Source of the DNA: JAQBDA01 sp963709875
GTDB lineage: Bacteria > Chloroflexota > Anaerolineae > Anaerolineales > UBA4823
NCBI GenBank assembly: GCA_963709875.1
Contig: CAVPYB010000005.1
Location: 124,001 to 188,000 of the forward strand
Length of the DNA stretch: 64,000 nucleotides
Reading direction: 5' to 3'
Part shown: piece by piece, positions 54,247-62,590 of the stretch
How the letters are laid out: every line of letters begins with the position of its first letter
Position numbering within the stretch: position 1 is the stretch's first letter
The notes under the pieces: model-generated
Told to the model about the DNA's origin: nothing
The model's database searches: none
Seen by the model: only the letters and a program-made list of their open reading frames with translations
Translations under genes and position numbers: made by a program

Positions 54247-56114
54247 ATCGCACTGCAATAACAGCACTTTAAAAACCGAAATAGGCATTCGGACGTGCGG
54301 AAAACGCTCTCCGGCAGGTCAACAATGCCTTCAGAAAAGAGGCAAAAGAAAGGTCTTGGTGTTGGGGGTTGGCATTCGGACCCTGTTCAGCACCCATTTT
54401 CTGTCTTGCTAGCTTTCTTTGCTCTTCCCAATAATGGTGAATGCGGCGCACGTTGGTCATGGCGGCCGATGAGACCATCAAGCAAGTCATGCGGAAGAGA
54501 CCTCGGACTGGCAACTTGCCAGCCGGGAAAGGATGTTTGACTTCTCGGACCGTGCCTTCGATGGCAGCTCTGGGGTTCTTGCCATCCTGCTTGCTCTGCC
54601 GCATTTTGCGTCGTCGTTGGGACACAGCCATCTGTTTGGGCGTAAATCTCAAGCGGAAGGCGGCCCGCTTCTTCCCAGGCTGAGCCGGGCAGCGTGCTTC
54701 GAGATGAAAGGGACAGCTCAGACAGACGGCCGGGTCGAAATCCGCTTGATAACTACCTCCCCGACGGCTCAGTTCGACCGCCACAGTTTGTCCCTGGGGG
54801 CAGGTAATGCGGGTGGGAACGCCCTGCTCATCTTGCTCGATCTCGAAATCGGCTAAATACAGCTTGTTGGGGTCCAGGATTTTGCCATTGATGCCCGTTT
54901 GGATCTGTTCCACCTGGTGCTGCCGCAGGGCTTGATCGACCTCGGGACCGGCATAAGGTCCATCCGTGTAGAGCGTCTCCAAACCGGTGCGGTCCTTCAA
55001 GTCGGGCAAGGCGGCCAACAACAGGCTGTTGTCGTTGGTGTTGTTGGGGGCCACTTGTACTTTGGTGATCAACTGGACTTCATTCTCCGGGTCGCAGGTT
55101 TCGCTCAGGTTGGCCACATAACCTTTGTAGTCTTTGGAACCTTTACGACGAAAAGTGGCTTCCAGGTCATCCACTGATTGTAAACTGTCGGCTGACAACT
55201 CCTGGTTGCGCTTGGGAGATACCCTCCGCTCCTGCAACTGGAAATGGTCGTCAAAGAAACGCTCCAGCACCTGATAGGCCCGTTCTTGAGCGTAACCTGG
55301 GCGCAGTTCTTTCAAAAGATCATAGATCACCTTTCCGATCTGCTCCAGGTGGGTCTGCATGGCTTCTTTGCCTTTGATCCGGTACACGTACTGCCCTGAG
55401 TGGCCTTGCACATACGGGGCCAAGATTTCCCCATAGCGCTGCTGGTCATCTTCCGAGAGGCTGCGCTGCATCCGCTGCACCGCTTCCACCAAGAGCTGTA
55501 AGCGGCTCATCTCTAGAATGTTGCTGGCGATCTGGGTGCTGTCCATGCGCTGTTTGCCCGTCTTGACCTGCAAGGTCGTCAATTGCTGATCGGTGATGGC
55601 CTCAAAGGCTTGGGCCAGCAGGTTCGTGCCTTGTTCCAGGTTGTAGCGGCTCAGTCGCTCGCGGAAGTAATACAGGGTCCGCAGATCAAAGTCGCTCTCG
55701 TTTAGATCATGGATGCCCAAGGCATAACGCACTTGCAGATCAAAGCAGAAATGATCATATAGCTCTTCGTCGCTCCACCCAAAACCTGCTTTGAGCGTCT
55801 CCAGCCCCACCAACCAGTTGACCGGCACGTTCGGCCGGGAAGGATGATCGACGTACAAGCCTGCAAAGGCATCTTCATCAATCCGGCTGAAGAAGTCGCG
55901 ATAAAAGTCCTTGGCCGAGGAGGTCGCTAATCGTTTGCGTTTTTTCTCCGGCAGTTCGTTAACGTTGCTGATCAAGAGCGGTTGCAGGTGGCGCTTATTA
56001 GGTTTGTACATCTTTCAGACCCTCAGTATGGTTTCGGTCTGATTATATTAAAAGTCCTCACTTTGAGGAGGGTAGATACTGGACCAATTTGGTCTGGTCG
56101 TTTTTGCAGTGGGA
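54247..56114. mobile_element. IS1182-type insertion sequence with direct repeats
   Basis: The 9-base direct repeat TCATGTATG flanks the element (54238-54246 and 56115-56123). Inside it, the left end ATCGCACTGCAATAAC and the complement of the right end (ATCCCACTGCAAAAAC) are imperfect inverted repeats, 14 of 16 identical. The exact border between target duplication and terminal repeat is ambiguous because the repeated bases extend into the GATC ends. It contains one full transposase gene. Confidence 0.75.
54269..56011 (-). CDS. IS1182 family transposase
   Basis: 580 residues. N-terminal DUF772-type segment (PVNWLVGLETLKAGFGWSDEELYDHFCFDL; LNESDFDLRTLYYFRERL) followed by the DDE domain: VKTGKQRMDSTQIASNI with the first Asp, LYTDGPYAGPEV with the second, and AAIEGTVREVKHPF with the Glu. 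A CLSCPFHLEARC cysteine cluster is typical. Intact, no frameshift. Confidence 0.95.
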   Translation of the reverse strand: MYKPNKRHLQPLLISNVNELPEKKRKRLATSSAKDFYRDFFSRIDEDAFAGLYVDHPSRPNVPVNWLVGLETLKAGFGWSDEELYDHFCFDLQVRYALGIHDLNESDFDLRTLYYFRERLSRYNLEQGTNLLAQAFEAITDQQLTTLQVKTGKQRMDSTQIASNILEMSRLQLLVEAVQRMQRSLSEDDQQRYGEILAPYVQGHSGQYVYRIKGKEAMQTHLEQIGKVIYDLLKELRPGYAQERAYQVLERFFDDHFQLQERRVSPKRNQELSADSLQSVDDLEATFRRKGSKDYKGYVANLSETCDPENEVQLITKVQVAPNNTNDNSLLLAALPDLKDRTGLETLYTDGPYAGPEVDQALRQHQVEQIQTGINGKILDPNKLYLADFEIEQDEQGVPTRITCPQGQTVAVELSRRGGSYQADFDPAVCLSCPFHLEARCPAQPGKKRAAFRLRFTPKQMAVSQRRRKMRQSKQDGKNPRAAIEGTVREVKHPFPAGKLPVRGLFRMTCLMVSSAAMTNVRRIHHYWEEQRKLARQKMGAEQGPNANPQHQDLSFASFLKALLTCRRAFSARPNAYFGF

Positions 56115-56264
56115 TCATGTATGGCTGGATAAACATCCAGGTTTTATGATTAGACGCTTTCTAATAAGAGAACGATCCGACCCATAGTATTTTACATCGT
56201 CATGGGCGAACTGTCAGCCATCAGATTTGATAATCGTGATTTGACTAACGCACTTGGGGGAAAG

Positions 56265-56307
56265 TCGGGGGTGTTTTGGTGGGCTGTGCTCGCCAAAACA
56301 CCCCCGA
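56265..56307. repeat. Dispersed hairpin element, copy 2
   Basis: TCGGGGGTGTTTTGG (56265-56279) pairs perfectly with CCAAAACACCCCCGA (56293-56307). The loop contains TGGGCTGTGC and the element is followed by GAACTGCGTAAC, as in copy 1 at 43207-43247. It may also serve as a terminator for the alcohol dehydrogenase gene that ends at 56362 on the minus strand. Confidence 0.7.
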
Positions 56308-56361
56308 TTTCCTCGTGAACTGCGTAACTTCTACGCGATTTGAAAATTGGGACCTTCAATG

Positions 56362-57399
56362 TCAAGGGACGATCACCGTGCGGACGGTGTGCCCCTCGAA
56401 GTGCTCCAGCTCGTCCAGCACTGCGTTGATAGCCTCCGCATCGAGCGGGACGGTGCGGCTGACCGTATTGGAGAGGTCCAGGTCGCCGCGGCGGGCAAGC
56501 TCGATGAGTAAGGGAAGCTCGGAGAGCAGGTGGTCGTTTGAGCCGATCAGCTCCACCTCTGGACCGAGCAGCTCGCGGTAGGTGTCGATCTGCATGGGCC
56601 TGGCGCTCAACCCGACGATCACCGCCCGCCCGAAGACCGCCAGCGAGCGCAGCGCCTGGTGCATGGTCACTGGCAGACCGATCATCTCCAGGGAGACATC
56701 CACGCCAAACCCGCCGGTGAGCTCCCTGATCTGCTCAGCGGGGGGGTGGTCTGGGTCGGCGGCGCTGACCGGGCGCGCTCCGTATCCAGCTGCCAGCTCC
56801 AGCTTAGCCGGATCGACGTCCACGGCATAGACTTCCAGAGCTCCCAAAGCGAAGGCGAGCTGCACGGCTGAGAGACCTAACCCGCCGATGCCGAAGACCG
56901 CCACCCGCTCACCGCCGCGCAGGCGCGATTTGCGCAGGGCGTGCATAGCGGTAGCGGAGGCACACATAAGCGTGGCGCCGCCCTCGAGAGGGATCTCAGG
57001 CGGCAGGAGCAGGGCGTTGCGCTCGGGGACGGCGATGAACTCGGCATAGCCGCCGTCGGTGAAGTGCCCGAGCATCTTCCCGCGGATGCAGTACTGTTCG
57101 GCGCCGCGGATGCAGAACTCGCATTCGCCGCAGGTGACCAGGTAGTGCAGCACGACACGGTCGCCGGGCTTCAGGCGTGAGACCTGCGAACCGCACTCGA
57201 CGACGACACCGGCGACCTCGTGCCCCAGAGTGAGCGGCAGCGGCTCGACCGGGGATACGCCTGCGCGGTAGTGAGCGTCGGAATGGCAGATGCCGGCGGC
57301 TTTGACCTTCACGAGCACCTGCCGGTCGTCCAGGGTGGGGATGGGGATGTCGTGCAGCTCGAGGGGCTGGTTGACGGCGACCATGCGGATGGCTTTCAT
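56362..57399 (-). CDS. Zinc-dependent alcohol dehydrogenase
   Basis: 345 residues. Catalytic zinc ligands Cys38 (GICHSD) and His60-Glu61 (TLGHEVAGVV); structural zinc cysteines 90, 93, 96 and 104 in TCGECEFCIRGAEQYC. Rossmann loop VFGIGGLGLSAVQLA, and Asp in VYAVDVDPAKLELA suggests NAD preference. Oxidises alcohols or reduces aldehydes. Unlike the five MDR proteins at 12.8-21 kb it keeps both zinc sites. Single gene by position. Confidence 0.93.
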   Translation of the reverse strand: MKAIRMVAVNQPLELHDIPIPTLDDRQVLVKVKAAGICHSDAHYRAGVSPVEPLPLTLGHEVAGVVVECGSQVSRLKPGDRVVLHYLVTCGECEFCIRGAEQYCIRGKMLGHFTDGGYAEFIAVPERNALLLPPEIPLEGGATLMCASATAMHALRKSRLRGGERVAVFGIGGLGLSAVQLAFALGALEVYAVDVDPAKLELAAGYGARPVSAADPDHPPAEQIRELTGGFGVDVSLEMIGLPVTMHQALRSLAVFGRAVIVGLSARPMQIDTYRELLGPEVELIGSNDHLLSELPLLIELARRGDLDLSNTVSRTVPLDAEAINAVLDELEHFEGHTVRTVIVP

Positions 57400-57430
57400 G
57401 GGGATACCTCCGGGGTATTGTTGCCTTTGG

Positions 57431-57457
57431 TAGAGACGCCTCGCCGGGGCGTCTCTA
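57431..57457. repeat. REP-type hairpin
   Basis: TAGAGACGCC (57431-57440) and GGCGTCTCTA (57448-57457) pair perfectly across seven bases. It lies nine bases past the stop of the truncated REP-associated transposase fragment, the arrangement of a REP-RAYT pair. Confidence 0.75.
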
Positions 57458-57465
57458 CGGGTGGC

Positions 57466-57660
57466 TCATGTTTTTGGATTTTCTTCGTCCTCGTCCCATT
57501 TGCGGGGATTGTCAAGGATGTATGCGCGGATTCGGTCCAGAGACGCCTGATCGCGGATGATATGGTCATAGAACTTGGGCTGCCAGGCGAAGGTGGGATG
57601 GGCGTTCTGGTGGGCCCACCCCCGGTACAGCGCCATTCCATCATTATACATCCGCGGCAT
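57466..57660 (-). pseudogene. Truncated REP-associated tyrosine transposase (Y1) fragment
   Basis: 64 residues, of which FAWQPKFYDHIIRDQASLDR, IRAYILDNPRKW and ENP match the C-terminus of IS200-like REP-associated transposases. The N-terminal catalytic region with HUH and the first part of the fold are missing, so the protein is inactive. The GC-rich 3' flank is a REP hairpin. Confidence 0.7.
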
Positions 57661-58070
57661 GGTTGATCTCGGATGCGGGAGATGCGGGAATTTGTTAGGA
57701 ATAAAGCCTGACCGCTAACTCGGAGATCTCATCCGAATTCTTGTCCCTCCACGCAAATCAGCGGCTGCGGCTGATCTTGTACTTGAACACTTTTGGCAGG
57801 TTGCTAACCGCTCCGGTCTCCCTCTGTTGGTGAATTGCTATCGAAAATCTACGTATACTTATCAATTAGAACACTTGTGCTAATTTAGTTTTTCTGCTAC
57901 ACTATTTACGGGCTAATGATGACAACCGGCGTGGAAAATGCGAGAGCGATTCTCGCAGCTGCGCCGGTTTCACATTTTAATCCACGCGATCCATTACCCC
58001 AACCGGTTGAGGAACTGGCCCCTCCTCAACCCCAGGGGGCAGGCGAACATCCTCAAGGACGAAATACCCC
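57661..58070. other. Gene-free region before phage genes
   Basis: 410 bases with no plausible gene. The left part is AT-richer and may hold a promoter (TTGTGCTAATTTAGTTTTTCTGCTACACTATTT near 57876-57908 is not consensus). The right part contains the nested hairpin at 57924-57987 and a 9-bp stem GGTTGAGGA/TCCTCAACC (58005-58013 and 58023-58031), then CAAGGACG before the first phage-like ATG. Confidence 0.5.
57924..57987. other. Nested, mutually exclusive hairpins upstream of phage module
   Basis: Stem A: AACCGGCG (57924-57931) with CGCCGGTT (57962-57969). Inside it, TGCGAGA (57939-57945) pairs with TCTCGCA (57951-57957). Stem B competes with A: GCGTGGAAAATG (57929-57940) pairs with CATTTT-AAT-CCACGC (57973-57987). 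It may be a structured RNA, a recombination site or a hairpin repeat. Confidence 0.45.
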
Positions 58071-58350
58071 ATGACCACGCTGTTCGATGATGATAAGCAA
58101 GCCGATAGCCTACAGGAGGAGATCGATATGCTGCGGGCGATCATCCGCCAGACGTACCAGATTGTGCAGGAGATCGACGACCCAGCGGCAAAGCTGCGCG
58201 GTTTGAATGCGATTGGTTTGGCATCAGACCCGGGTGGCTAACTTGATCAAGGTGCAGCACCAGCTCGGCGGTGGGCAGGACAGTGAGATCGCCCGGGCAA
58301 TCGATTACGCCATCCGCGAAGCTGCCCGGCGGCTGGATGTGAAGCTGTGA
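58071..58350 (+). pseudogene. Small phage protein, frameshifted
   Basis: From the ATG (MTTLFDDDKQADSLQEEIDM) the frame reads to a stop at 58241, but another frame takes over at about 58224 (TRVANLIKVQHQLGGGQDSE) and runs to the stop at 58350. The joined product of about 93 residues is helical and similar in layout to small proteins placed before terminase genes. Function unknown; one indel. Confidence 0.55.
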
Positions 58351-58565
58351 ATCCGAAACACTGCCCGGTTATTGCACATTCTGAGATGGTGCTGGAAGAT
58401 GCCCAGCAACTGGCGGTCTCAATCCAGCGATTGCAGCGCTCTTTGCAGGCATGCCAGCGCTGCGAGTGCGCCTCCGTATGCGCCTTTATGCGGGATTTCA
58501 ACGCTCAGTTCGATGCTGCTCTGCAGTATGTGATGGAGACCTGGAACCTGACGAGTACTTTATGA
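58347..58565 (+). CDS. Small Cys-containing phage-region protein
   Basis: 72 residues from a GTG overlapping the previous stop. Pattern: a helix SEMVLEDAQQLAVSIQRLQRSL, then CQRCECASVC, a potential metal-binding or redox cluster of four cysteines, then FMRDFNAQFDAAL. It ends exactly where the terminase ATG begins, so the two genes are tightly packed. Function unknown. Confidence 0.6.
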   Translation: MNPKHCPVIAHSEMVLEDAQQLAVSIQRLQRSLQACQRCECASVCAFMRDFNAQFDAALQYVMETWNLTSTL

Positions 58566-60093
58566 ATGAATATCCGCCACGAACTCATGGCATACGTGAT
58601 GATGGACATCACCAGGTTTACAGAATTACCTACGCAAATGCGCCTGCGCGGCTACCAGCTGGCGGTTGCCCGGGCGGTTCTGGAGTTGATCTTGAACAAC
58701 CACGGTGACAGCCTGGTAGTGATGTTCCCACGCCAGTCGGGGAAGAACGAGCTCCAGGCACAGCTTGAGGCGTACCTGCTGTCTTTATATTCCCTGCTGA
58801 ATGCGGAGATCGTCAAGGTCTCACCAACCTGGAAGCCGCAGACCGAGAATGCCATGCGCCGCCTGGAGCGAGTACTGCGCAAGAACTATCACAGCATGAG
58901 CCGGTGGACAAAAGAAGCCGGGTATATCTACCGGATTGGCGCTTCCCGGATCTACTTCCTCTCCGGCTCACCCAGCACAAGTGTGGTGGGCGCGACCGCA
59001 AACCTGCTGCTTTCCTGCGACGAAGCCCAGGATATCAGCATCGAGAAGTGGGACAAGGAATTTGCTCCCATGGCAGCCAGCCGCAATGCTACGCGCATTT
59101 TCTGGGGGACAGCCTGGACATCGAAGACGCTGCTGGCAAGGGAGCTGCGCCTGGCGCGCAAGCGGGAAGAAGAGCTCGAAAAGCAGGGCAACGGACGCCA
59201 CCTGGCTTTCGTTCTCTCGGCCGATGACGTCCGCCAGGAGGTGCCTGCCTACGGTGATTTCGTGGACGGGCAGATCGCCAGGTTGGGTCGTGGCCATCCG
59301 CTCGTGCGGACGCAGTTCTTCTCGGAAGAGATCGACAGCGAGAGCGGTATGTTCCCAGCCTCACGCATCGCTCTCATGCGCGGCAGCCACGCAGCGCTGG
59401 ACGCCCCGCGGGAAGGGCGGATTTACGTCTTGCTGCTGGATATCGCCGGCGAGGATGAAAAGGCGCTCGAAGAAGGTGAAGCTGGGTTCCCAACAAACAC
59501 AGGACGGGATAGCACGGCTCTTACGATTGCCGAGGTCGATATCGCCAGTTTGGGTGGCGAGGATAGCTTCGCGCCGACGTACAAGATCGTGCAGCGCCGC
59601 GAGTGGGTTGGAGTGAAGCACACCACGCTTTTCGGGCAGATCAAGGGCCTGGCGAACCACTGGCAGGCGCGTCTACATCGTGGTCGATTCAACCGGTGTG
59701 GGTGCAGGATTGGCCAGCTTCCTGGATAAGGCTTTCCCCGGCAAGGTTATCCCCTTCGTCTTCACCCAGAAGAGTAAATCCGACCTTGGATGGTCGTTCC
59801 TGGCTTCCATCGAGACCGGGCGTTACAAGGAATATGCCCCGGCTGACGACCTGCAGCGCAAATTCTGGCAGCAGGCTGAGCAGTGCCAGTCGCGTGTAAT
59901 GGACGGACCGGGCAAGGTCCTCCGTTGGGGCGTGCCGGATGGTACCCGCAGCCCGGAGACAGGCGAGCTGGTGCACGATGACCTGCTGGTCTCGGCTGCC
60001 CTGGTCTCGGTGCTCGACGGGCAGGAGTGGGGGCTGGCACGATCCTCGGTAGAGTTTTTCGACCCGCTTTCTAACATGAACGAAATTTATTGA
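58566..60093 (+). pseudogene. Phage terminase large subunit, one frameshift
   Basis: N-terminal ATPase: Walker A-like MFPRQSGKNEL (53-63), Walker B with catalytic acid LLLSCDEAQDI, then GRDSTAL. The frame is lost near 59665; the second frame continues RRVYIVVDSTGVGAGLASFL (nuclease-domain motif) to the stop at 60093. The repaired length of about 508 residues suits a packaging motor that cuts and pumps phage DNA. One indel (HWQA/RRVYI) is enough. Confidence 0.82.
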
Positions 60094-60104
60094 AAGGAGC
60101 AGCC

Positions 60105-61540
60105 ATGCCAACCCTTAGAGACCGCATCGATGCAAGCATCGCAGCTTTCATGAACCCCACTCTCCCCCCTGAAGGGGGGAGCCGGAGGGGGTCGATCTCG
60201 AGCGATCCTTCGGATCGACCGTCACCAGCCGCGTCGATGACAGCCCGGGTTGGACAACGATCCAAGGATCGCTCAACACCGGCAGACCCCACGACCGCGA
60301 TTTTAGCGAGATCCAGGCGCTCTACGAAGACGGGCTGACCGCCTTCCGTAAAAACCCGATTGCATGGAGAATCATCCAGACCACGACCAACTATATCCTG
60401 GGTGACAAGATCGTGGTCAGCGGAAAGCGCCGGGACCTGAACCGCTTCATTGAAGCCTTCTGGAATCACCCTAAGAACCAGATGGACCTGCGCCTGGCTG
60501 CCATGTCCGACGAGCTCGCCCGCGCCGGTGATACCTTCCCAGTCTTATTTCGCAACCCACAGAACGGCATGAGCTATATCCGCTTCATCACCAAGGACAG
60601 GATCGTCAAGATCGAGAGCGCAGCCAATGACTGGGAGACTGAGCACACATTCTACGAGGTCCAGGAAATAGGCGAGCCCAAACCCTGGATAGGCATCAGC
60701 CACCCCGAAGCCAGCTCACATGACGCCGTTATGCTGCACTACTCAGTCAACCGGCCCATCGGCGCGCTTCTGGGCGAGAGCGATCTGGTCACCATGCTGC
60801 CCTGGTTACAGCGCTACTCCAGGATGCTCGAAGACAGAGTCAGGCTGCATTGGGCTGTAAGAGCGTTCCTGTGGATTGTGACCGTGCCATCCAACCTGGT
60901 GCAGGCAAAGGCAGAGCAGTACAGAACCTCACCCGAGAGCGGCAGCATTATCGTGAAGGACAACGCCGAGACCTGGGAAGCCGTCGCCCCATCCTTGCAC
61001 GCCTCAGACGCCCAGCACGACCTGCGCGCCGTCAGAAACATGGTCGACGCCGGCAGCGGATACCCACCCCACTGGCGCGGCGAGAGCAGCGACGCCAACC
61101 TGGCCACCGCCAGCGCCATGCAATCGCCCACCGAGCGCCATCTGGTCCGGCGCCAGAAATACTTCAACTTCATGCTGCAGGACATCTTATTCCACGCCTA
61201 CCAGCGAGCAGCCGAGATCGGCAAGGCACGCCCCTTTACCAACTTTGCGGAGCAAGGCCTTGCGGAGCAAGGCGGCTACTCCAACCTGTTCGTGGTCGCT
61301 GCGACTGACGTATCCCGCTCCGACAACCACGAGCTCTCCCAGGCTGCCGGCCAGATCGCCACCGCCATGACGACGCTTTCAACCCAGCTGGGAGGCCGCT
61401 CCGAAACCTACAACCGCCTTGCCCTCGATCTGGTCACCAAGTTTGCCGGCGAGCCGCAATCCGAAGAAGTACTCCAGGCGATTCTGAAAGAAGCAGAGAT
61501 AAACCGCCGGGACGCAGAGGATACAGAGAAAAACAATTGA
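60105..61540 (+). pseudogene. Phage portal protein, broken near N-terminus
   Basis: ATG after AAAGGAGCAGCC. The first residues (MPTLRDRIDASIAAFMN) are in one frame; the main body, from SRVDDSPGWTTIQGSLNTGR onward, is in another. Between them lies a hairpin-rich insert (60158-60220). The body has the portal-like ALYEDGLTAFRKNPIAWRII, a basic patch (VVSGKRRDLNRFIEAFWNHP), RLAAMSDELARAGDTFPVLF and a long helix SYNHEL-type end, and would give about 450 residues. The C-terminal residues NRRDAEDTEKNN are encoded by a dispersed repeat rather than by phage sequence. Confidence 0.8.
60158..60220. repeat. Hairpin-rich insert inside portal gene
   Basis: CTCCCCCC (60162-60169) pairs with GGGGGGAG (60174-60181) around TGAA, and GTCGATC (60191-60197) pairs with GATCGAC (60213-60219). 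The segment falls exactly at the frame break of the portal gene and resembles intergenic palindromic repeats of this genome type. Confidence 0.6.
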
Positions 61541-61587
61541 GTCAATTTTAAGAAACTCCGCGCTGTCTGCGATCTCCGCGTTGAAAC
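61501..61587. repeat. Dispersed GACGCAGAGG-type repeat overlapping portal 3' end
   Basis: CCGCCGGGACGCAGAGGATAC continues into CTCCGCG...TCTGCGATCTCCGCGTT. This is the well-known type of low-complexity bacterial repeat that encodes NRRDAE-like peptides. It supplies the last residues of the portal frame and the following gap. Confidence 0.6.
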
Positions 61588-61618
61588 CGATCTATAGATC
61601 GCAAAGGAGCACCTACTT

Positions 61619-61951
61619 ATGACTGAAATCTCACTCCTCTATGACGTTACCCCCGAACGCCTCACCCTCGAAGGCATCACCCTTGCCGGCACCGGCGAGA
61701 GACGCCGGTACGCCGCTCGCTTCGTTCGCGCCGGGCGCGTGCGCGCTGCCGGCAATCGGACCAGCAACATCGAAGTCACCGAGCAGGCTCTGACCAGTGC
61801 TTCGAACAAGAAGCTATTCGACGGCAAAGCCGTCTTCATCGACCATGCCGGCTGGTTTGATCACCCCTCTCTCCGCAATCTGGCCGGCGTCACCAGCGAG
61901 AGCGCCTGGGACGCCTCAGCGCCACCCCGCCCCCTTTCACCCTTCAGGTGA
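61619..61951 (+). pseudogene. N-terminal fragment of phage head protein (protease/capsid region)
   Basis: 110 residues beginning MTEISLLYDVTPERLTLEGI, with KKLFDGKAVFIDHAGWFDHP and SLRNLAGVTSESAWD, a pattern I associate with the N-terminal part of prohead-protease/capsid-type proteins. The frame then runs into a 10-bp hairpin repeat (61933-61963) and stops. The main capsid domain is absent from the window. ATG after AAAGGAGCACC. Confidence 0.55.
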
Positions 61952-61963
61952 AGGGGTGAAAGG
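61933..61963. repeat. Hairpin repeat truncating head gene
   Basis: CCTTTCACCC (61933-61942) pairs with GGGTGAAAGG (61954-61963). Its right arm (GAAAGGAA) supplies the ribosome binding site of the next gene. Similar in type to the insert at 60158-60220. Confidence 0.65.
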
Positions 61964-61971
61964 AATAGACC

Positions 61972-62205
61972 ATGCCTAAGTCAGAGTACGACGAAATAGA
62001 ACCCACCGACCAGACCGAGATCGATCGGGTGATCCTGGCTGCTCATGCCCTGGAGCTCGATTCTCCAATCATCCAGTACAGGATCGTAGGGTCCAGGATA
62101 GAGCTCTGGACAGCCCATGGCGGACCGTACACCTACGAACCGGAGCCGGCCGCAAAAACCGCGCCGGCTAAACCTCCGGCTTCGAAGAGCAAGAAACAAA
62201 AGTAA
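61972..62205 (+). CDS. Small phage-region protein with charged C-terminus
   Basis: 77 residues from an ATG 11 bases after GAAAGGAA. A short fold (VILAAHALELDSP; IQYRIVGSRIELWTAHGG) is followed by a Pro/Ala/Lys-rich tail, KPPASKSKKQK. Such basic tails are common in head or neck accessory proteins, but no family is recognised. Confidence 0.6.
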   Translation: MPKSEYDEIEPTDQTEIDRVILAAHALELDSPIIQYRIVGSRIELWTAHGGPYTYEPEPAAKTAPAKPPASKSKKQK

Positions 62206-62236
62206 TTGACCAACCCCCCACCAGGAGATTTTCATC

Positions 62237-62515
62237 ATGGCATCCTCAGGACAAAAAACCATCACCACAGCCGGCACAGCCGAGCGCCTTCACGCCGGCC
62301 TGATCACCAACGGCGCCGTCATGGTCAAGGCGCTGCCAGGCAATACAGGCAATATGTTCGTTGGCAACGTCAGCGGGGACGTAAGCAGCTCGAACAGCTT
62401 ACCACTGGAGCCAGGCGACGCGGTTGTTTTCTCTTCCGTCGCCGACCTGCGCGAGATCTGGGTAGACAGTGCGGTCAATGGAGAAGGCGTCGCCTGGTTA
62501 TTGCTGGGTGTGTAG
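62237..62515 (+). CDS. Small phage structural-type protein
   Basis: 92 residues from an ATG after AGGAGATTTTCATC. All-beta pattern with glycines: TITTAGTAERL, LPGNTGNMFVGNVSGDVSSS, PGDAVVFSSVADLREIWVD. Layout and size suggest a small head-decoration or head-tail joining-type protein; there is no direct family match. Confidence 0.6.
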   Translation: MASSGQKTITTAGTAERLHAGLITNGAVMVKALPGNTGNMFVGNVSGDVSSSNSLPLEPGDAVVFSSVADLREIWVDSAVNGEGVAWLLLGV

Positions 62516-62525
62516 CCGCACCTTC

Positions 62526-62588
62526 ATGTTACTTGCAGCTGCTTTCTACTTCTCTCTCTGCGCGCTCAGCATCTATCTTGTGAGGTAA
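62526..62588 (+). CDS. Possible 20-residue transmembrane micropeptide
   Basis: MLLAAAFYFSLCALSIYLVR, one hydrophobic helix, in the 75-base gap between two phage-like genes. It starts 10 bases after the previous stop and ends two bases before the next ATG. There is no ribosome binding site of its own, so coupling would be needed. It could be chance. Confidence 0.3.
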   Translation: MLLAAAFYFSLCALSIYLVR

Positions 62589-62590
62589 CT

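Noticed and set aside
57220..57666. 148-residue plus-strand frame over the start of the alcohol dehydrogenase and the RAYT fragment
   Set aside because: Antisense to two features and crosses the REP hairpin; no ribosome binding site.
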